Assembly: GCF_018128905.1 (NCBI RefSeq)
Contig: NZ_CP063808.1
Location: forward strand, 8,246,001 to 8,310,000
Length of the DNA: 64,000 nucleotides
Direction: 5' to 3'
Source of the DNA: Streptomyces sp. A2-16
Lineage (GTDB): Bacteria > Actinomycetota > Actinomycetes > Streptomycetales > Streptomycetaceae
Numbering within the stretch: position 1 is the stretch's first letter; each line of letters starts with the position of its first letter. Of the stretch, positions 40,721 through 49,447 are shown in pieces. Position numbers and translations under genes: made by a program. The notes beneath the pieces were generated by a model, which did not search any database, had not been told where the DNA came from, and saw only the letters and a list, made by a program, of their open reading frames with translations.

Positions 40721-41287
40721 TCAGTAGCTTGCAGTCCGGTCAAAGCTGGTGACGTTGAGCTTGATGCCCTTCACGCTCTTGAGCGTCGTGGGGTACTCGC
40801 CCCGAGCCGTCTGGCCGGGTTGCACGTTGGTCTCCAACTGCGAACCGTCCTCCACGCGCGTGCCGCCGGCGTCGACCGCCTCCCAGTCCCAGGAGTAGTT
40901 GGACTTCTGACTGCTGCTGTTCTTGATCGTCCAGACGAGCCAGATATCGGTGATGCCGTCTTGCGAGCGGTCGTCGAGCTGGAAGCTGACGAGGTCGGCC
41001 CGCTCCCCCGCAGAGTCCCGTGTCTGCCCCTGCTTCGTCTTCGCTGTGGGGGTCGCACTGGGCGCAGGGGTAGTGCTCTCGTCCTTGCCACCCGCCGCGA
41101 CCACCAGCACAACGATGACGATCACGACCACCGCGGCCAGAGCTCCGGCGCACCCCCACAGACAGCCACGGCCTCGCCGCTTCTTCTGCGGGGGCACAGG
41201 GGGCGACGTCCACTGCCCGGGAGGGGGAGAAGGCTGGTCCGGACTCCCCCACCGAGGACTGCCTCCAGGCGGCTCACTCGCTGACAT
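40721..41287 (-). CDS. Membrane-anchored FxLYD/DUF4352-like protein, copy 2
   Basis: 188 aa from ATG 41287 (AGGAGG upstream). Same architecture as the copy at 19885: Pro-rich N-terminus, PQKKRRGRG, one transmembrane helix, Ser/Thr/Pro linker, extracellular beta domain with IWLVWTIKNSSS and YSWDWEAVDAGG. The transmembrane segment and the last domain are the most conserved between the two. It lies inside the island next to the right attachment site while its twin lies just outside the left one. Function unknown. Confidence 0.85.
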   Translation of the reverse strand: MSASEPPGGSPRWGSPDQPSPPPGQWTSPPVPPQKKRRGRGCLWGCAGALAAVVVIVIVVLVVAAGGKDESTTPAPSATPTAKTKQGQTRDSAGERADLVSFQLDDRSQDGITDIWLVWTIKNSSSQKSNYSWDWEAVDAGGTRVEDGSQLETNVQPGQTARGEYPTTLKSVKGIKLNVTSFDRTASY

Positions 41288-41402
41288 GTGCCTCCTCGCT
41301 AGCGATATCGCCACGCTAGGAAGCCACGGAGCACGTCGCGAGCAGAGAGCAGCCACTCAGGCGACAGTCGCCGGATAAGGACCTACAGGGGCTCCGAACT
41401 CC

Positions 41403-41606
41403 TCAGACCCACTCCACCTCGGAATGGACAGCCGTCGAGGCCTTGGGAGGCGGCAGCGGCGTTCTCTGCGTCTCCCGCACGATCCCCGGCCGCGCACTCT
41501 CCACACCGAGCGCCCTCAGGACAGCAGCCGAGTCCTGCTCACTGCGGTCCCCGAGGGCATCCAAAATGCGCCGCAACGCCTCACTCACGTCAGTGAGAGT
41601 GACCAC
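41403..41606 (-). CDS. 67-aa ORF overlapping the radical SAM stop
   Basis: GTG at 41606, so the first 17 nt overlap the 3' end of the radical SAM gene in another frame. The product starts VVTLTDVSEALRRILDAL, one predicted helix, then a Pro/Ser-rich tail. This is the only intact one of four copies in the window; every other copy is broken but kept next to a copy of the radical SAM tail. Function unknown. Because it travels with the attachment site it could be element-borne; a link to integration or excision is speculation. Confidence 0.6.
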   Translation of the reverse strand: MVTLTDVSEALRRILDALGDRSEQDSAAVLRALGVESARPGIVRETQRTPLPPPKASTAVHSEVEWV

Positions 41607-43560
41607 TCGCAGCCGGCGACGGACCCGCGTTCTTGACCGTAAGAGGGAGCAACTTCTTCCCGGTCGGTCCGATTTGTATGGCCGTGTCCATCTGCGGACA
41701 CACCCCGCAGTCGAAGCAAGGCGTCCAGCGGCAGTCCTCGACCTCTGTTTCGTCGAGGGCGTCCTGCCAGTCCTCCCAGAGCCAGTCCTTGTCGAGGCCG
41801 GAGTCCAGGTGGTCCCAGGGGAGGACTTCCTCGTACGTCTTCTCGCGGGTGGTGTACCAGTCGACGTCCACGCCGAACGCGGGGAGCGTCTTGTCGGCGC
41901 AGGCCATCCAGCGGTCGTAGGAGAAGTGTTCGCGCCAGCCGTCGAAGCGGCCGCCGTCCTCGTAGACCGCGCGGATCACCGCGCCCACGCGACGGTCGCC
42001 CCGGGAGAGCAGGCCCTCCACGATGCCCGGCTTGCCGTCGTGGTAGCGGAAGCCGATCGAGCGGCCGTACTTCTTGTCGCCGCGGATCTTGTCGCGGAGC
42101 TTCTGCAGGCGCGCGTCCGTCTCCTCCGCGGAGAGCTGCGGGGCCCACTGGAAGGGGGTGTGCGGCTTGGGGACGAAGCCGCCGATCGAGACCGTGCAGC
42201 GGATGTCGTTCTGGCCGGAGACCTTGCGGCCCTCGGCGATCACCCTGGTCGCCATGTCGGCGATCTGCAGGACGTCCTCGTCCGTCTCGGTCGGCAGGCC
42301 GCACATGAAGTACAGCTTCACCTGACGCCAGCCGTTGCCGTACGCCGTGGAGACCGTGCGGATGAGGTCGTCCTCGGAGACCATCTTGTTGATGACCTTG
42401 CGCATGCGCTCCGAGCCGCCCTCGGGGGCGAAGGTCAGGCCTGAGCGGCGGCCGTTGCGCGTGAGTTCGTTCGCCAGGTCCACGTTGAAGGCGTCGACGC
42501 GGGTGGAGGGGAGGGACAGGCCGATCTTGTCCTCCTCGTACCGGTCGGCCAGGCCCTTCGCGATGTCGCCGATCTCCGAATGGTCCGCCGACGAGAGCGA
42601 GAGAAGACCCACCTCCTCGAAGCCCGTCGCCTTCAGGCCCTTCTCCACCATGTCGCCGATGCCCGTGATGGAGCGCTCGCGGACCGGGCGGGTGATCATG
42701 CCCGCCTGGCAGAAGCGGCAGCCTCGGGTGCAGCCTCGGAAGATCTCCACGGACATGCGCTCGTGGACCGTTTCCGCCAGCGGGACCAGGGGCTGCTTGG
42801 GGTAGGGCCACTCGTCCAGGTCCATGACCGTGTGCTTCGACACGCGCCACGGGACACCCGACTTGTTGGGGACCACGCGGGCGATACGGCCGTCCGGGAG
42901 GTACTCGACGTCGTAGAACGCCGGGATGTACACCGAGCCCGTCTTGGCGAGGCGGAAGAGGACCTCCTCGCGGCCGCCCGGCCGGCCCTCCGCCTTCCAC
43001 TCGCGGATGATCTTCGTCATGTCGAGCACGGCCTGCTCGCCGTCGCCGATGATCGCCGCGTCGATGAAGTCCGCGATCGGCTCGGGGTTGAAGGCCGCGT
43101 GACCGCCGGCCAGCACGATCGGGTCGTCGAGGCCGCGGTCCTTCGACTCCAGCGGGATGCCCGCCAGGTCCAGCGCGGTGAGCATGTTGGTGTAGCCCAG
43201 CTCCGTGGAGAAGGACAGGCCGAACACGTCGAAGGCGCCCACCGGCCGGTGGCTGTCCACGGTGAACTGCGGGACCCGGTGCTCGCGCATCAGCGCCTCC
43301 AGGTCCGGCCACACGCTGTACGTGCGCTCGGCGAGGACGCCCTCCTGCTCGTTGAGGACCTCGTAGAGGATCATGACGCCCTGGTTGGGCAGACCCACCT
43401 CGTACGCGTCCGGGTACATCAGTGCCCAGCGGACGTCGCAGGACTCCCACGGCTTGACGGTCGAGTTGAGCTCACCGCCGACGTACTGGATCGGCTTCTG
43501 CACATGCGGGAGCAGAGCTTCGAGCTGCGGGAACACCGACGCGGCGGTTTCGGCTGACAT
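41590..43560 (-). CDS. TIGR03960 family B12-binding radical SAM protein
   Basis: 656 aa from ATG 43560 (MSAETAASVFPQLEALL; GGAAG upstream; the start 11 codons earlier is less likely). N-terminal B12-binding-like domain (WALMYPDAYEVGLPNQG, DVFGLSFSTELGY), then the radical SAM core with the [4Fe-4S] motif CTRGCRFC, GLSLPSTRVD and FAPEGGSERMR. The C-terminal CFDCGVCPQ may bind a second cluster. Function unknown; normally next to the TIGR03936 gene, here separated by 29 kb. Its last 33 codons are the repeated segment and the integration target. Confidence 0.93.
   Translation of the reverse strand: MSAETAASVFPQLEALLPHVQKPIQYVGGELNSTVKPWESCDVRWALMYPDAYEVGLPNQGVMILYEVLNEQEGVLAERTYSVWPDLEALMREHRVPQFTVDSHRPVGAFDVFGLSFSTELGYTNMLTALDLAGIPLESKDRGLDDPIVLAGGHAAFNPEPIADFIDAAIIGDGEQAVLDMTKIIREWKAEGRPGGREEVLFRLAKTGSVYIPAFYDVEYLPDGRIARVVPNKSGVPWRVSKHTVMDLDEWPYPKQPLVPLAETVHERMSVEIFRGCTRGCRFCQAGMITRPVRERSITGIGDMVEKGLKATGFEEVGLLSLSSADHSEIGDIAKGLADRYEEDKIGLSLPSTRVDAFNVDLANELTRNGRRSGLTFAPEGGSERMRKVINKMVSEDDLIRTVSTAYGNGWRQVKLYFMCGLPTETDEDVLQIADMATRVIAEGRKVSGQNDIRCTVSIGGFVPKPHTPFQWAPQLSAEETDARLQKLRDKIRGDKKYGRSIGFRYHDGKPGIVEGLLSRGDRRVGAVIRAVYEDGGRFDGWREHFSYDRWMACADKTLPAFGVDVDWYTTREKTYEEVLPWDHLDSGLDKDWLWEDWQDALDETEVEDCRWTPCFDCGVCPQMDTAIQIGPTGKKLLPLTVKNAGPSPAASGHSH
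41684..41701. repeat. attR: Right attachment-like core within the radical SAM gene
   Basis: GTGTCCATCTGCGGACAC, with GTGTCC/GGACAC as inverted arms. Identity with the left copy runs through GTGTCCATCTGCGG and then ends, so the crossover probably lies in or beside CATCTGCGG, at the codons for PQ-MDT. Confidence 0.65.
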
Positions 43561-43636
43561 CTCGCACTTCCATGGACGGACAGGGGTGACCATCTAGCCT
43601 AACGCGGCCGCGGCCACCCCCCGTACGCCCGGAAGG

Positions 43637-45136
43637 TCACAGGGCGTCCGCCGCTGCCCTGATCCCGTCCCAGACCCCGGGCAGCTCAGCCTCCACGGCA
43701 GCCGCCCGCTGCTCCTCACGGCCGTACAACAATCCGTAGGTGAAGGCGCTCTCCCCCGCCGCGTGGGCGACGGCGGACAGCTCGCGCAGGGTCTGGCGGG
43801 CCATCACGCTGTCCTGGTGCTCGCCCAGCTGGTCCTGCAGCGACTTCATGGACTTGACCACGGTCTTCGCCGGATCGCCGAGGGCCGGGCGGGCCGCCTC
43901 GGCGGCGTAGCGGGCGCGCTTGGTCTTCTTGCGGGCCTCGTGGATCGCGACGTCCCGGTCGGTGCCGGGCTCCAGCTCCAGGGCGTGCTCCATGAGCCCG
44001 GTGACCTTGCGGAAGTCCTTCCGCACGGCCTCGGCGATCACCTTGTGGGGTTTCTTCCCGGCCGCCTTCAGCAGCGGCGGGTCGGCGATCAGCGCGTCCA
44101 GGGCGTCGAGCAGGGCGAGGTGGCGCCGGGAGTCCAGGACGCCGATCAGCCGTGCGCTCGCCCCGCCCGGATTGCCTCCGGACCAGACGTTGAGGCGTTC
44201 GGCGACGGGCCCGGAGACCAGTGCCCCGGGCACCTCGGCAAGGGCCGTCTTCAGCCGTTCGCTGAGCACCTCGCGGTCCCGGTCCACGCCCAGCTCTCCG
44301 GCGAGCCACTTCAGCTCGTCGCCGATCGGGTCGGTGACGGCCCGGTCCAGGACCTTGCCGTACGACTTGAGGGCGCTGCGCATGCGGCGGGTGGCGACGC
44401 GGATGCTGTGCACGGAGTCCTCGGCGTCCTGGCGGACGGCCGGGTCGAGTTCCACGATCGCGTCCCGCTGGGCGCGGAGGTAGGCGAGGACATGGTCGCC
44501 GGCGGTCACGGGATCCCCGATGACGGGGTTCCTCTTCCTGGGCGCGGTCTCCGCGAGGGCGCGGGCCAGTTTCGAGGACGACCCGGACGGCCGTACGCCC
44601 GCCTTGCGCAGCCGCTTCTCCACCTTGTCGAGGAAGGCCGGGTCGCCGCCGTCGGCGAGCTCCACCTCGATCTCGGTCCACTGGACGTCGCCGACCCCGC
44701 CGCTGAGCCGTTCGGCGTGCACGGCGTCCACGCTGACCTCGGCGAGCAGCCGGGCGTCCGCGTCGAGGAGGTGGCGTACATCGCGGTCCGATCGCAGCCG
44801 GACCACGGGCTGCAGTTCCACGTTCCGGACCCGGGAGCGGACCAGGGCGGCGAGTTCGTCGGGGAGGGTGTCGGAGAGCGGGGCGCGGATCTCGTCGCGC
44901 ACGCCCTCGGCTACAGGGAACTTCAGGTGCCAGCCCGCGTCCGATCCGCCGGTGCGGCGGCGCAGGGTGATCGAGGACGCCATGAGGCGTTCGTCGGCGG
45001 TGTCGTAGTAGGTGGCGTCCAGATGCGCGACCCCCTTGTCGACGACGGCCTCGACCCCGGCGACTCCGGTCAGGTCGGGCAGGCCGCTGTCGTCGGACTC
45101 GTACTTGCGCTCGATCTCCCGCTTTGTGTCCGCCAT
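43637..45136 (-). CDS. CYTH and CHAD domain-containing protein
   Basis: 499 aa. Residues 1-200 are a CYTH (triphosphate tunnel) domain with the E-x-E-x-K signature EIERKY at 7-12 and HLDATYYDT, LRRR. Residues about 215-490 are a CHAD domain, all-helical with conserved basic/His motifs VHSIRVATRRMRS and HEARKKTKRARY; CHAD domains bind polyphosphate. Likely polyphosphate-related; exact reaction unproven. ATG at 45136. Between the radical SAM and rodA genes, co-oriented. Confidence 0.92.
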   Translation of the reverse strand: MADTKREIERKYESDDSGLPDLTGVAGVEAVVDKGVAHLDATYYDTADERLMASSITLRRRTGGSDAGWHLKFPVAEGVRDEIRAPLSDTLPDELAALVRSRVRNVELQPVVRLRSDRDVRHLLDADARLLAEVSVDAVHAERLSGGVGDVQWTEIEVELADGGDPAFLDKVEKRLRKAGVRPSGSSSKLARALAETAPRKRNPVIGDPVTAGDHVLAYLRAQRDAIVELDPAVRQDAEDSVHSIRVATRRMRSALKSYGKVLDRAVTDPIGDELKWLAGELGVDRDREVLSERLKTALAEVPGALVSGPVAERLNVWSGGNPGGASARLIGVLDSRRHLALLDALDALIADPPLLKAAGKKPHKVIAEAVRKDFRKVTGLMEHALELEPGTDRDVAIHEARKKTKRARYAAEAARPALGDPAKTVVKSMKSLQDQLGEHQDSVMARQTLRELSAVAHAAGESAFTYGLLYGREEQRAAAVEAELPGVWDGIRAAADAL

Positions 45137-45226
45137 GATTCGAATCTAGTGGTCGGACGCCGGTCACGGCAGGGGGCCGCCGCCGGTCGGGGGCAGTCGG
45201 CCCCACCGCCGGTCGGGGCGGCCCGC

Positions 45227-46426
45227 CTACGCCGACATCGGTCGTTGCACCCTGATCGACTGCAGCAGCCCGACCGCGACCCAGACCGCGAACATCGACG
45301 ATCCGCCGTAGGACACGAACGGCAGCGGCAGACCGGTGACGGGCATGATCCCGAGGGTCATGCCGATGTTCTCGAAGGCCTGGAAGGCGAACCAGGCGAC
45401 GATCCCGGCGGCCACGATGGTGCCGTACAGCTCGGTCGTCTCGCGGGCGATCCGGCAGGCGCGCCACAGGACGACGCCGAGCAGGACGATGATCAGGCCC
45501 GCGCCGACGAAGCCCAGTTCCTCACCGGCGACGGTGAAGACGAAGTCGGTCTGCTGCTCCGGCACGAACTGGCCGGTGGTCTGCGAGCCGTGGAAGAGGC
45601 CGGCGCCCGTCAGTCCCCCCGAGCCGATGGCGATCCGGGCCTGGTTGGTGTTGTAGCCGACGCCGGCCGGGTCGAGGCTCGGGTTGGCGAAGGCGGCGAA
45701 GCGGGCGATCTGGTACTCGTCCAGGATGTGCAGCTGCCAGACGGCGATCGCGCCGGCCGCGCCCGCGCCGAGGAGCCCGAAGACCCAGCGGTTGGAGGCG
45801 CCGGAGGCGAGCAGCACGCCGAGCACGATGATGACCATGACCATGACCGACCCGAGGTCGGGCATGAGCATCACGATCAGCATGGGTACGGCGGCGAGGC
45901 CCAGGGCCTGGAGCACCGTGCGGTGGTCCGGGTAGGGCTTGTCGCCCGCGTCGACCCGGGCGGCGAGGAGCATCGCCATGCCCAGGATGATCGTGATCTT
46001 CACGAACTCCGAGGGCTGGAGCGAGAATCCGCCGCCGAGCACGATCCAGGAGTGGGCGCCGTTGACCGTGGAGCCCAGCGGGGTGAGCACCAGCAGGATC
46101 AGCAGCAGCGAGGCGCCGTACAGCAGGGGCACGGCGGTGCGCAGGGTGCGGTGGCCGACCCACACGGTGCCGATCATCAGGGCGAACCCGATGCCGGTGT
46201 TCATGATGTGGCGGATCAGGAAGTAGTACGGGTCGCCCTGGTTGATCTCGGTGCGGTTGCGGGTCGCCGAGAAGACCAGGATCGAGCCGATCATGGACAG
46301 GGCGAGGGCCGAGAACAGTATCGGCCAGTCGAGGCGGCGGGCGAGCGAGTCGCGGGCCAGCAGCCGGGTCCAGCCCGCGCGAGCGGGGCCGTACCCGGAG
46401 ACCTGGAAGCTGTTGGCCCCGGTCAT
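45227..46426 (-). CDS. rodA: SEDS peptidoglycan glycosyltransferase RodA (Sfr)
   Basis: 399-aa polytopic membrane protein of the SEDS family, with about ten transmembrane helices and the family motifs QPSEFVKI, EEQQ-type PEQQTDFVFTVAGEELGF with the catalytic Asp, and GLPLPFVSYGGSS. It polymerises lipid II with the class B PBP encoded just upstream; in Streptomyces this pair (sfr-pbp2) acts in spore-wall and morphogenesis. ATG at 46426 overlaps the mrdA stop (ATGA). Confidence 0.96.
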   Translation of the reverse strand: MTGANSFQVSGYGPARAGWTRLLARDSLARRLDWPILFSALALSMIGSILVFSATRNRTEINQGDPYYFLIRHIMNTGIGFALMIGTVWVGHRTLRTAVPLLYGASLLLILLVLTPLGSTVNGAHSWIVLGGGFSLQPSEFVKITIILGMAMLLAARVDAGDKPYPDHRTVLQALGLAAVPMLIVMLMPDLGSVMVMVIIVLGVLLASGASNRWVFGLLGAGAAGAIAVWQLHILDEYQIARFAAFANPSLDPAGVGYNTNQARIAIGSGGLTGAGLFHGSQTTGQFVPEQQTDFVFTVAGEELGFVGAGLIIVLLGVVLWRACRIARETTELYGTIVAAGIVAWFAFQAFENIGMTLGIMPVTGLPLPFVSYGGSSMFAVWVAVGLLQSIRVQRPMSA

Positions 46427-48678
46427 GTGAGCATCCTCCGGTTTCCCCGCTTGCGGCGCCTTCGGCGGGTGTCACGGTTCCCGCCGGTCGACGTGTTCAC
46501 GGTCGCCGCCTGCTGTGTCTCGTCCGGCTCGGGCGCGCCCTCCTGGCTCGCCCGCTGGTCCTTGGCCGGGTCCTTGGCGACCTTCGGGGACTTGATGGTC
46601 CCGTCGGTCTGGATCTTCGGCAGGCTCTTCTCGGGGGTCGGCAGCAGGGCGTTCTTCTTGTTGATGGTGCCGTCGTCGGAGACGCCGTACAGGGCGTCGT
46701 AGATGTTGCGGACGGCGGGGCCCGAGGCGCCGGAGCCCGTACCGCCCTGGGAGATCGTCATGACGACGGTGTAGTCCTTGGTGTACGTGGCGAACCAGGA
46801 CGTCGTCTGCTTGCCGTAGACCTCGGCGGTACCGGTCTTGGCGTGCATCGGGATCTTCGCCTGCGGCCAGCCGACCTGGGCGAAGCGCCAGGCGGCGGTG
46901 CCCTCGGTGGCGACGCCCGCGAGGGCGGTGTCCATCTTCTTGAGCGTGGCCCGGCTTATCGGCAGCCTGCCGTGCGACTTGGGCTTGATCTCCTGCACGC
47001 TCTTGCCGTCGGCGCTCACGATGGCCTTGCCGACCGTGGGGTCGTGCAGGGTGCCGCCGTTGGCGATCGCCGCGTAGATCGTGGCCATCTGGATCGGGGT
47101 GACCATGGTGTCGCCCTGGCCGATGGAGTAGTTGATCTCGTCACCGGCGCGCATCTTGTTGCCTTCGAGGCAGTTCTCGTAGGCGATCTTCTGGACGTAG
47201 TCGCCGTCCTTCTTGCCGGACTTGCACCAGGCGTCCTTGTTGGCCTTCCAGTAGTCCTGCTTCCACTGGCGGTCGGGGATGCGCCCGGCGACCTCGTTGG
47301 GCAGGTCGATGCCGGTGGTCTTGCCGAGGCCGAACTGGTGGGCGGCCTTGAAGAAGTAGTCCTTGGGCTCGCCCTTCTTCGGGTTGATGCCGCCGTCCTT
47401 CTGCCACTGCTGGTGCGCGAGGCCGTAGAAGACGGTGTCGCAGGAGACCTCGAGGGCCCGGCCGAGCGAGATGGGGCCGAAGTTCTCCGACTCGAAGTTC
47501 TTGAAGACCTGGCCGCCGACCGAGTACGAGCTGGTGCAGGGGTAGCGGCCGTCGAAGTCGTAGCCGGCCTCCACGGCGGCGGCGGTGGAGATCACCTTGA
47601 AGGTGGAGCCGGGCGCGGACAGGCCCTGGATGGCCCTGTTGAGCAGCGGGTAGTTGGACTTCTTGCCGGTGAGCCGGGCGTAGTCCTTGGCGGAGATGCC
47701 GCCGACCCAGGCGTTGGGGTCGTACGTCGGGTTGGAGGCCATGGCGACGATCCGGCCGGTCTTGGCCTCCATCACGACGACCGCGCCGGAGTCGGCCTTG
47801 TACTTCTCGTTGGTGTTGCGGTCCCACTGGGTGCGGGCGACCTTCATCGCGTCGTTCAGCTCGTACTCGGCGACCCGCTGGACGCGGGCGTCGATGCTGG
47901 TGACGAGATTGGCGCCGGGCTGGGCCTCGTCGGCCTCGGCCTGTCCGATGACGCGGCCGAGGTTGTCGACCTCGTAGCGGGTGACGCCGGCCTTGCCGCG
48001 CAGTTCCTTGTCGTACTCGCGCTCCAGGCCCGAGCGGCCGACCTGGTCGGAGCGCAGGTAGGGCGAGTCGGTGTCCTGGGCCTTGGTGATCTCTTCGTCG
48101 GTGACGGGCGAGAGGTAGCCGAGGACCTGGGCGGCGTTGGACTTGGCCGGGGCGCCGTAGCGGCGCACGGCCTCGGGTTCGGCGGTGATGCCGGGGAAGT
48201 CCTCGGAGCGCTCGCGGATCTGCAGGGCCTGCTTGGCGGTGGCCTCGTCGGTGATGGGGATCGGCTGGTAGGGCGAGCCGTTCCAGCAGGGCTGGGGGGT
48301 CTTGGCGTCGCAGAGCCGGACCTTCTGCATGACCTCCGCGGGCTTCATCCCGAGGACGCCGGCCAGCTTGGTGAGGACGGCCTTGCCGTCGTCCTTCATC
48401 TTCAGCAGGTCGGTGCGGGAGGCGGAGACCACGAGGCGGGTCTCGTTGTCGGCCAGCGGCACTCCGCGCGCGTCCAGGATCGAGCCGCGCACGGCGGGTT
48501 CGACGACCTGCTGGACGTGGTTCCCGGAGGCCTCCTTGGCGTACTCGTCGCCCTCGCGGATCTGGAGGTACCAGAGGCGGCCGCCGAGGGTGCCGAGGAG
48601 GGACAGCACGAGGATCTGGATGACGACGAGCCGGATCTGGACCCGTGGGGTCCGTCCGGTCTCGGGGATGTTGGTCAC
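46423..48678 (-). CDS. mrdA: Penicillin-binding protein 2 (class B transpeptidase)
   Basis: 751 aa from GTG 48678. One N-terminal transmembrane helix (VVIQILVLSLLGTLGGRLW), PBP dimer domain, then transpeptidase domain with the nucleophile motif SAPGSTFK (about 354), an SxN-like motif in YSIGQGDT, and HAKTGTAEV (about 613). C-terminal tail is Lys/Gln/Arg-rich and cell-type variable. Cross-links peptidoglycan in the elongation/spore-wall complex with RodA and MreBCD. Confidence 0.96.
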   Translation of the reverse strand: MTNIPETGRTPRVQIRLVVIQILVLSLLGTLGGRLWYLQIREGDEYAKEASGNHVQQVVEPAVRGSILDARGVPLADNETRLVVSASRTDLLKMKDDGKAVLTKLAGVLGMKPAEVMQKVRLCDAKTPQPCWNGSPYQPIPITDEATAKQALQIRERSEDFPGITAEPEAVRRYGAPAKSNAAQVLGYLSPVTDEEITKAQDTDSPYLRSDQVGRSGLEREYDKELRGKAGVTRYEVDNLGRVIGQAEADEAQPGANLVTSIDARVQRVAEYELNDAMKVARTQWDRNTNEKYKADSGAVVVMEAKTGRIVAMASNPTYDPNAWVGGISAKDYARLTGKKSNYPLLNRAIQGLSAPGSTFKVISTAAAVEAGYDFDGRYPCTSSYSVGGQVFKNFESENFGPISLGRALEVSCDTVFYGLAHQQWQKDGGINPKKGEPKDYFFKAAHQFGLGKTTGIDLPNEVAGRIPDRQWKQDYWKANKDAWCKSGKKDGDYVQKIAYENCLEGNKMRAGDEINYSIGQGDTMVTPIQMATIYAAIANGGTLHDPTVGKAIVSADGKSVQEIKPKSHGRLPISRATLKKMDTALAGVATEGTAAWRFAQVGWPQAKIPMHAKTGTAEVYGKQTTSWFATYTKDYTVVMTISQGGTGSGASGPAVRNIYDALYGVSDDGTINKKNALLPTPEKSLPKIQTDGTIKSPKVAKDPAKDQRASQEGAPEPDETQQAATVNTSTGGNRDTRRRRRKRGNRRMLT

Positions 48679-48758
48679 TGCGGCTGCCGCCCCCTCTCAG
48701 TGTGTGTATGTGTCATATACGGCGAACCTGTGAACCGGGTCCGCCAACCACCGTGGGG

Positions 48759-49436
48759 TCACAGCCGCTTGACCCCCTTGATGCGGCCCACCCGCGCGGT
48801 ACGGGTGCGCGCCTTGGTCTTCAGGCTGCCGAGGCCGCCGCGCTGGCCGCCGATCCGCAGCCCGGTGCCGGAGGAGAGCCAGCCCGAGGAGATGTCCGCC
48901 GACTTGGCGGTGGAGCCGGCCTCGGCGAGCGGGTCGTTCTCGGCGCGGCGGGCGAGCGCCATGATGCCGGGGACGACGAACGGGGCGAGCAGCAGGTCGT
49001 ACAGGGCAGCCGTGAACAGCAGGCTGCCGAGGCCGACGTGGCGGGCGGCGGTGTCGCCGACGAGGGCGCCGACACCGGCGTACAGCAGGGTGGTGCCGAT
49101 GGCGGCGGCGACCACGACGACCATGGGGCCGGTGGCCGACTTGAGTCTGCCGTTCTCCGGTTTGGCGAGCCCTGCGAGGTAGCCGATGACGCACAGCACC
49201 AGGGCGTACCGCCCGGCGGCGTGGTCGGCGGGCGGGGCGAGGTCGGCGAGGAGGCCGGCGCCGAAGCCGACGAGGGCGCCGCCGACATGGCCGTAGACGA
49301 GGGCCAGGCCGAGGACGGTGAGGAGCAGCAGGTCGGGGACGGCGCCCGGGAGGTGGAGGCGGGCGAGGACGCTGACCTGGAGCACCAGGGCGACGACGAC
49401 CAGGGCGGACGACAGCAGGATCCGGTTGACGCGCAT
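48759..49436 (-). CDS. mreD: Rod shape-determining protein MreD
   Basis: 225-aa membrane protein; about five transmembrane helices in residues 1-165 (LLSSALVVVALVLQVSVLA, DLLLLTVLGLALVYG and others) and a basic C-terminal extension of 55 residues ending GRIKGVKRL, longer than in E. coli. ATG 49436, 11 nt after mreC. Scaffold between MreC and the cytosolic partners. Confidence 0.93.
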   Translation of the reverse strand: MRVNRILLSSALVVVALVLQVSVLARLHLPGAVPDLLLLTVLGLALVYGHVGGALVGFGAGLLADLAPPADHAAGRYALVLCVIGYLAGLAKPENGRLKSATGPMVVVVAAAIGTTLLYAGVGALVGDTAARHVGLGSLLFTAALYDLLLAPFVVPGIMALARRAENDPLAEAGSTAKSADISSGWLSSGTGLRIGGQRGGLGSLKTKARTRTARVGRIKGVKRL

Positions 49437-49447
49437 GACTACAGCTC

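Noticed and set aside
43763..46702. 979-codon plus-strand open frame
   Set aside because: Runs opposite the CYTH/CHAD, rodA and mrdA genes; composition (G, D, V, H-rich) is that of a GC-rich antisense frame.
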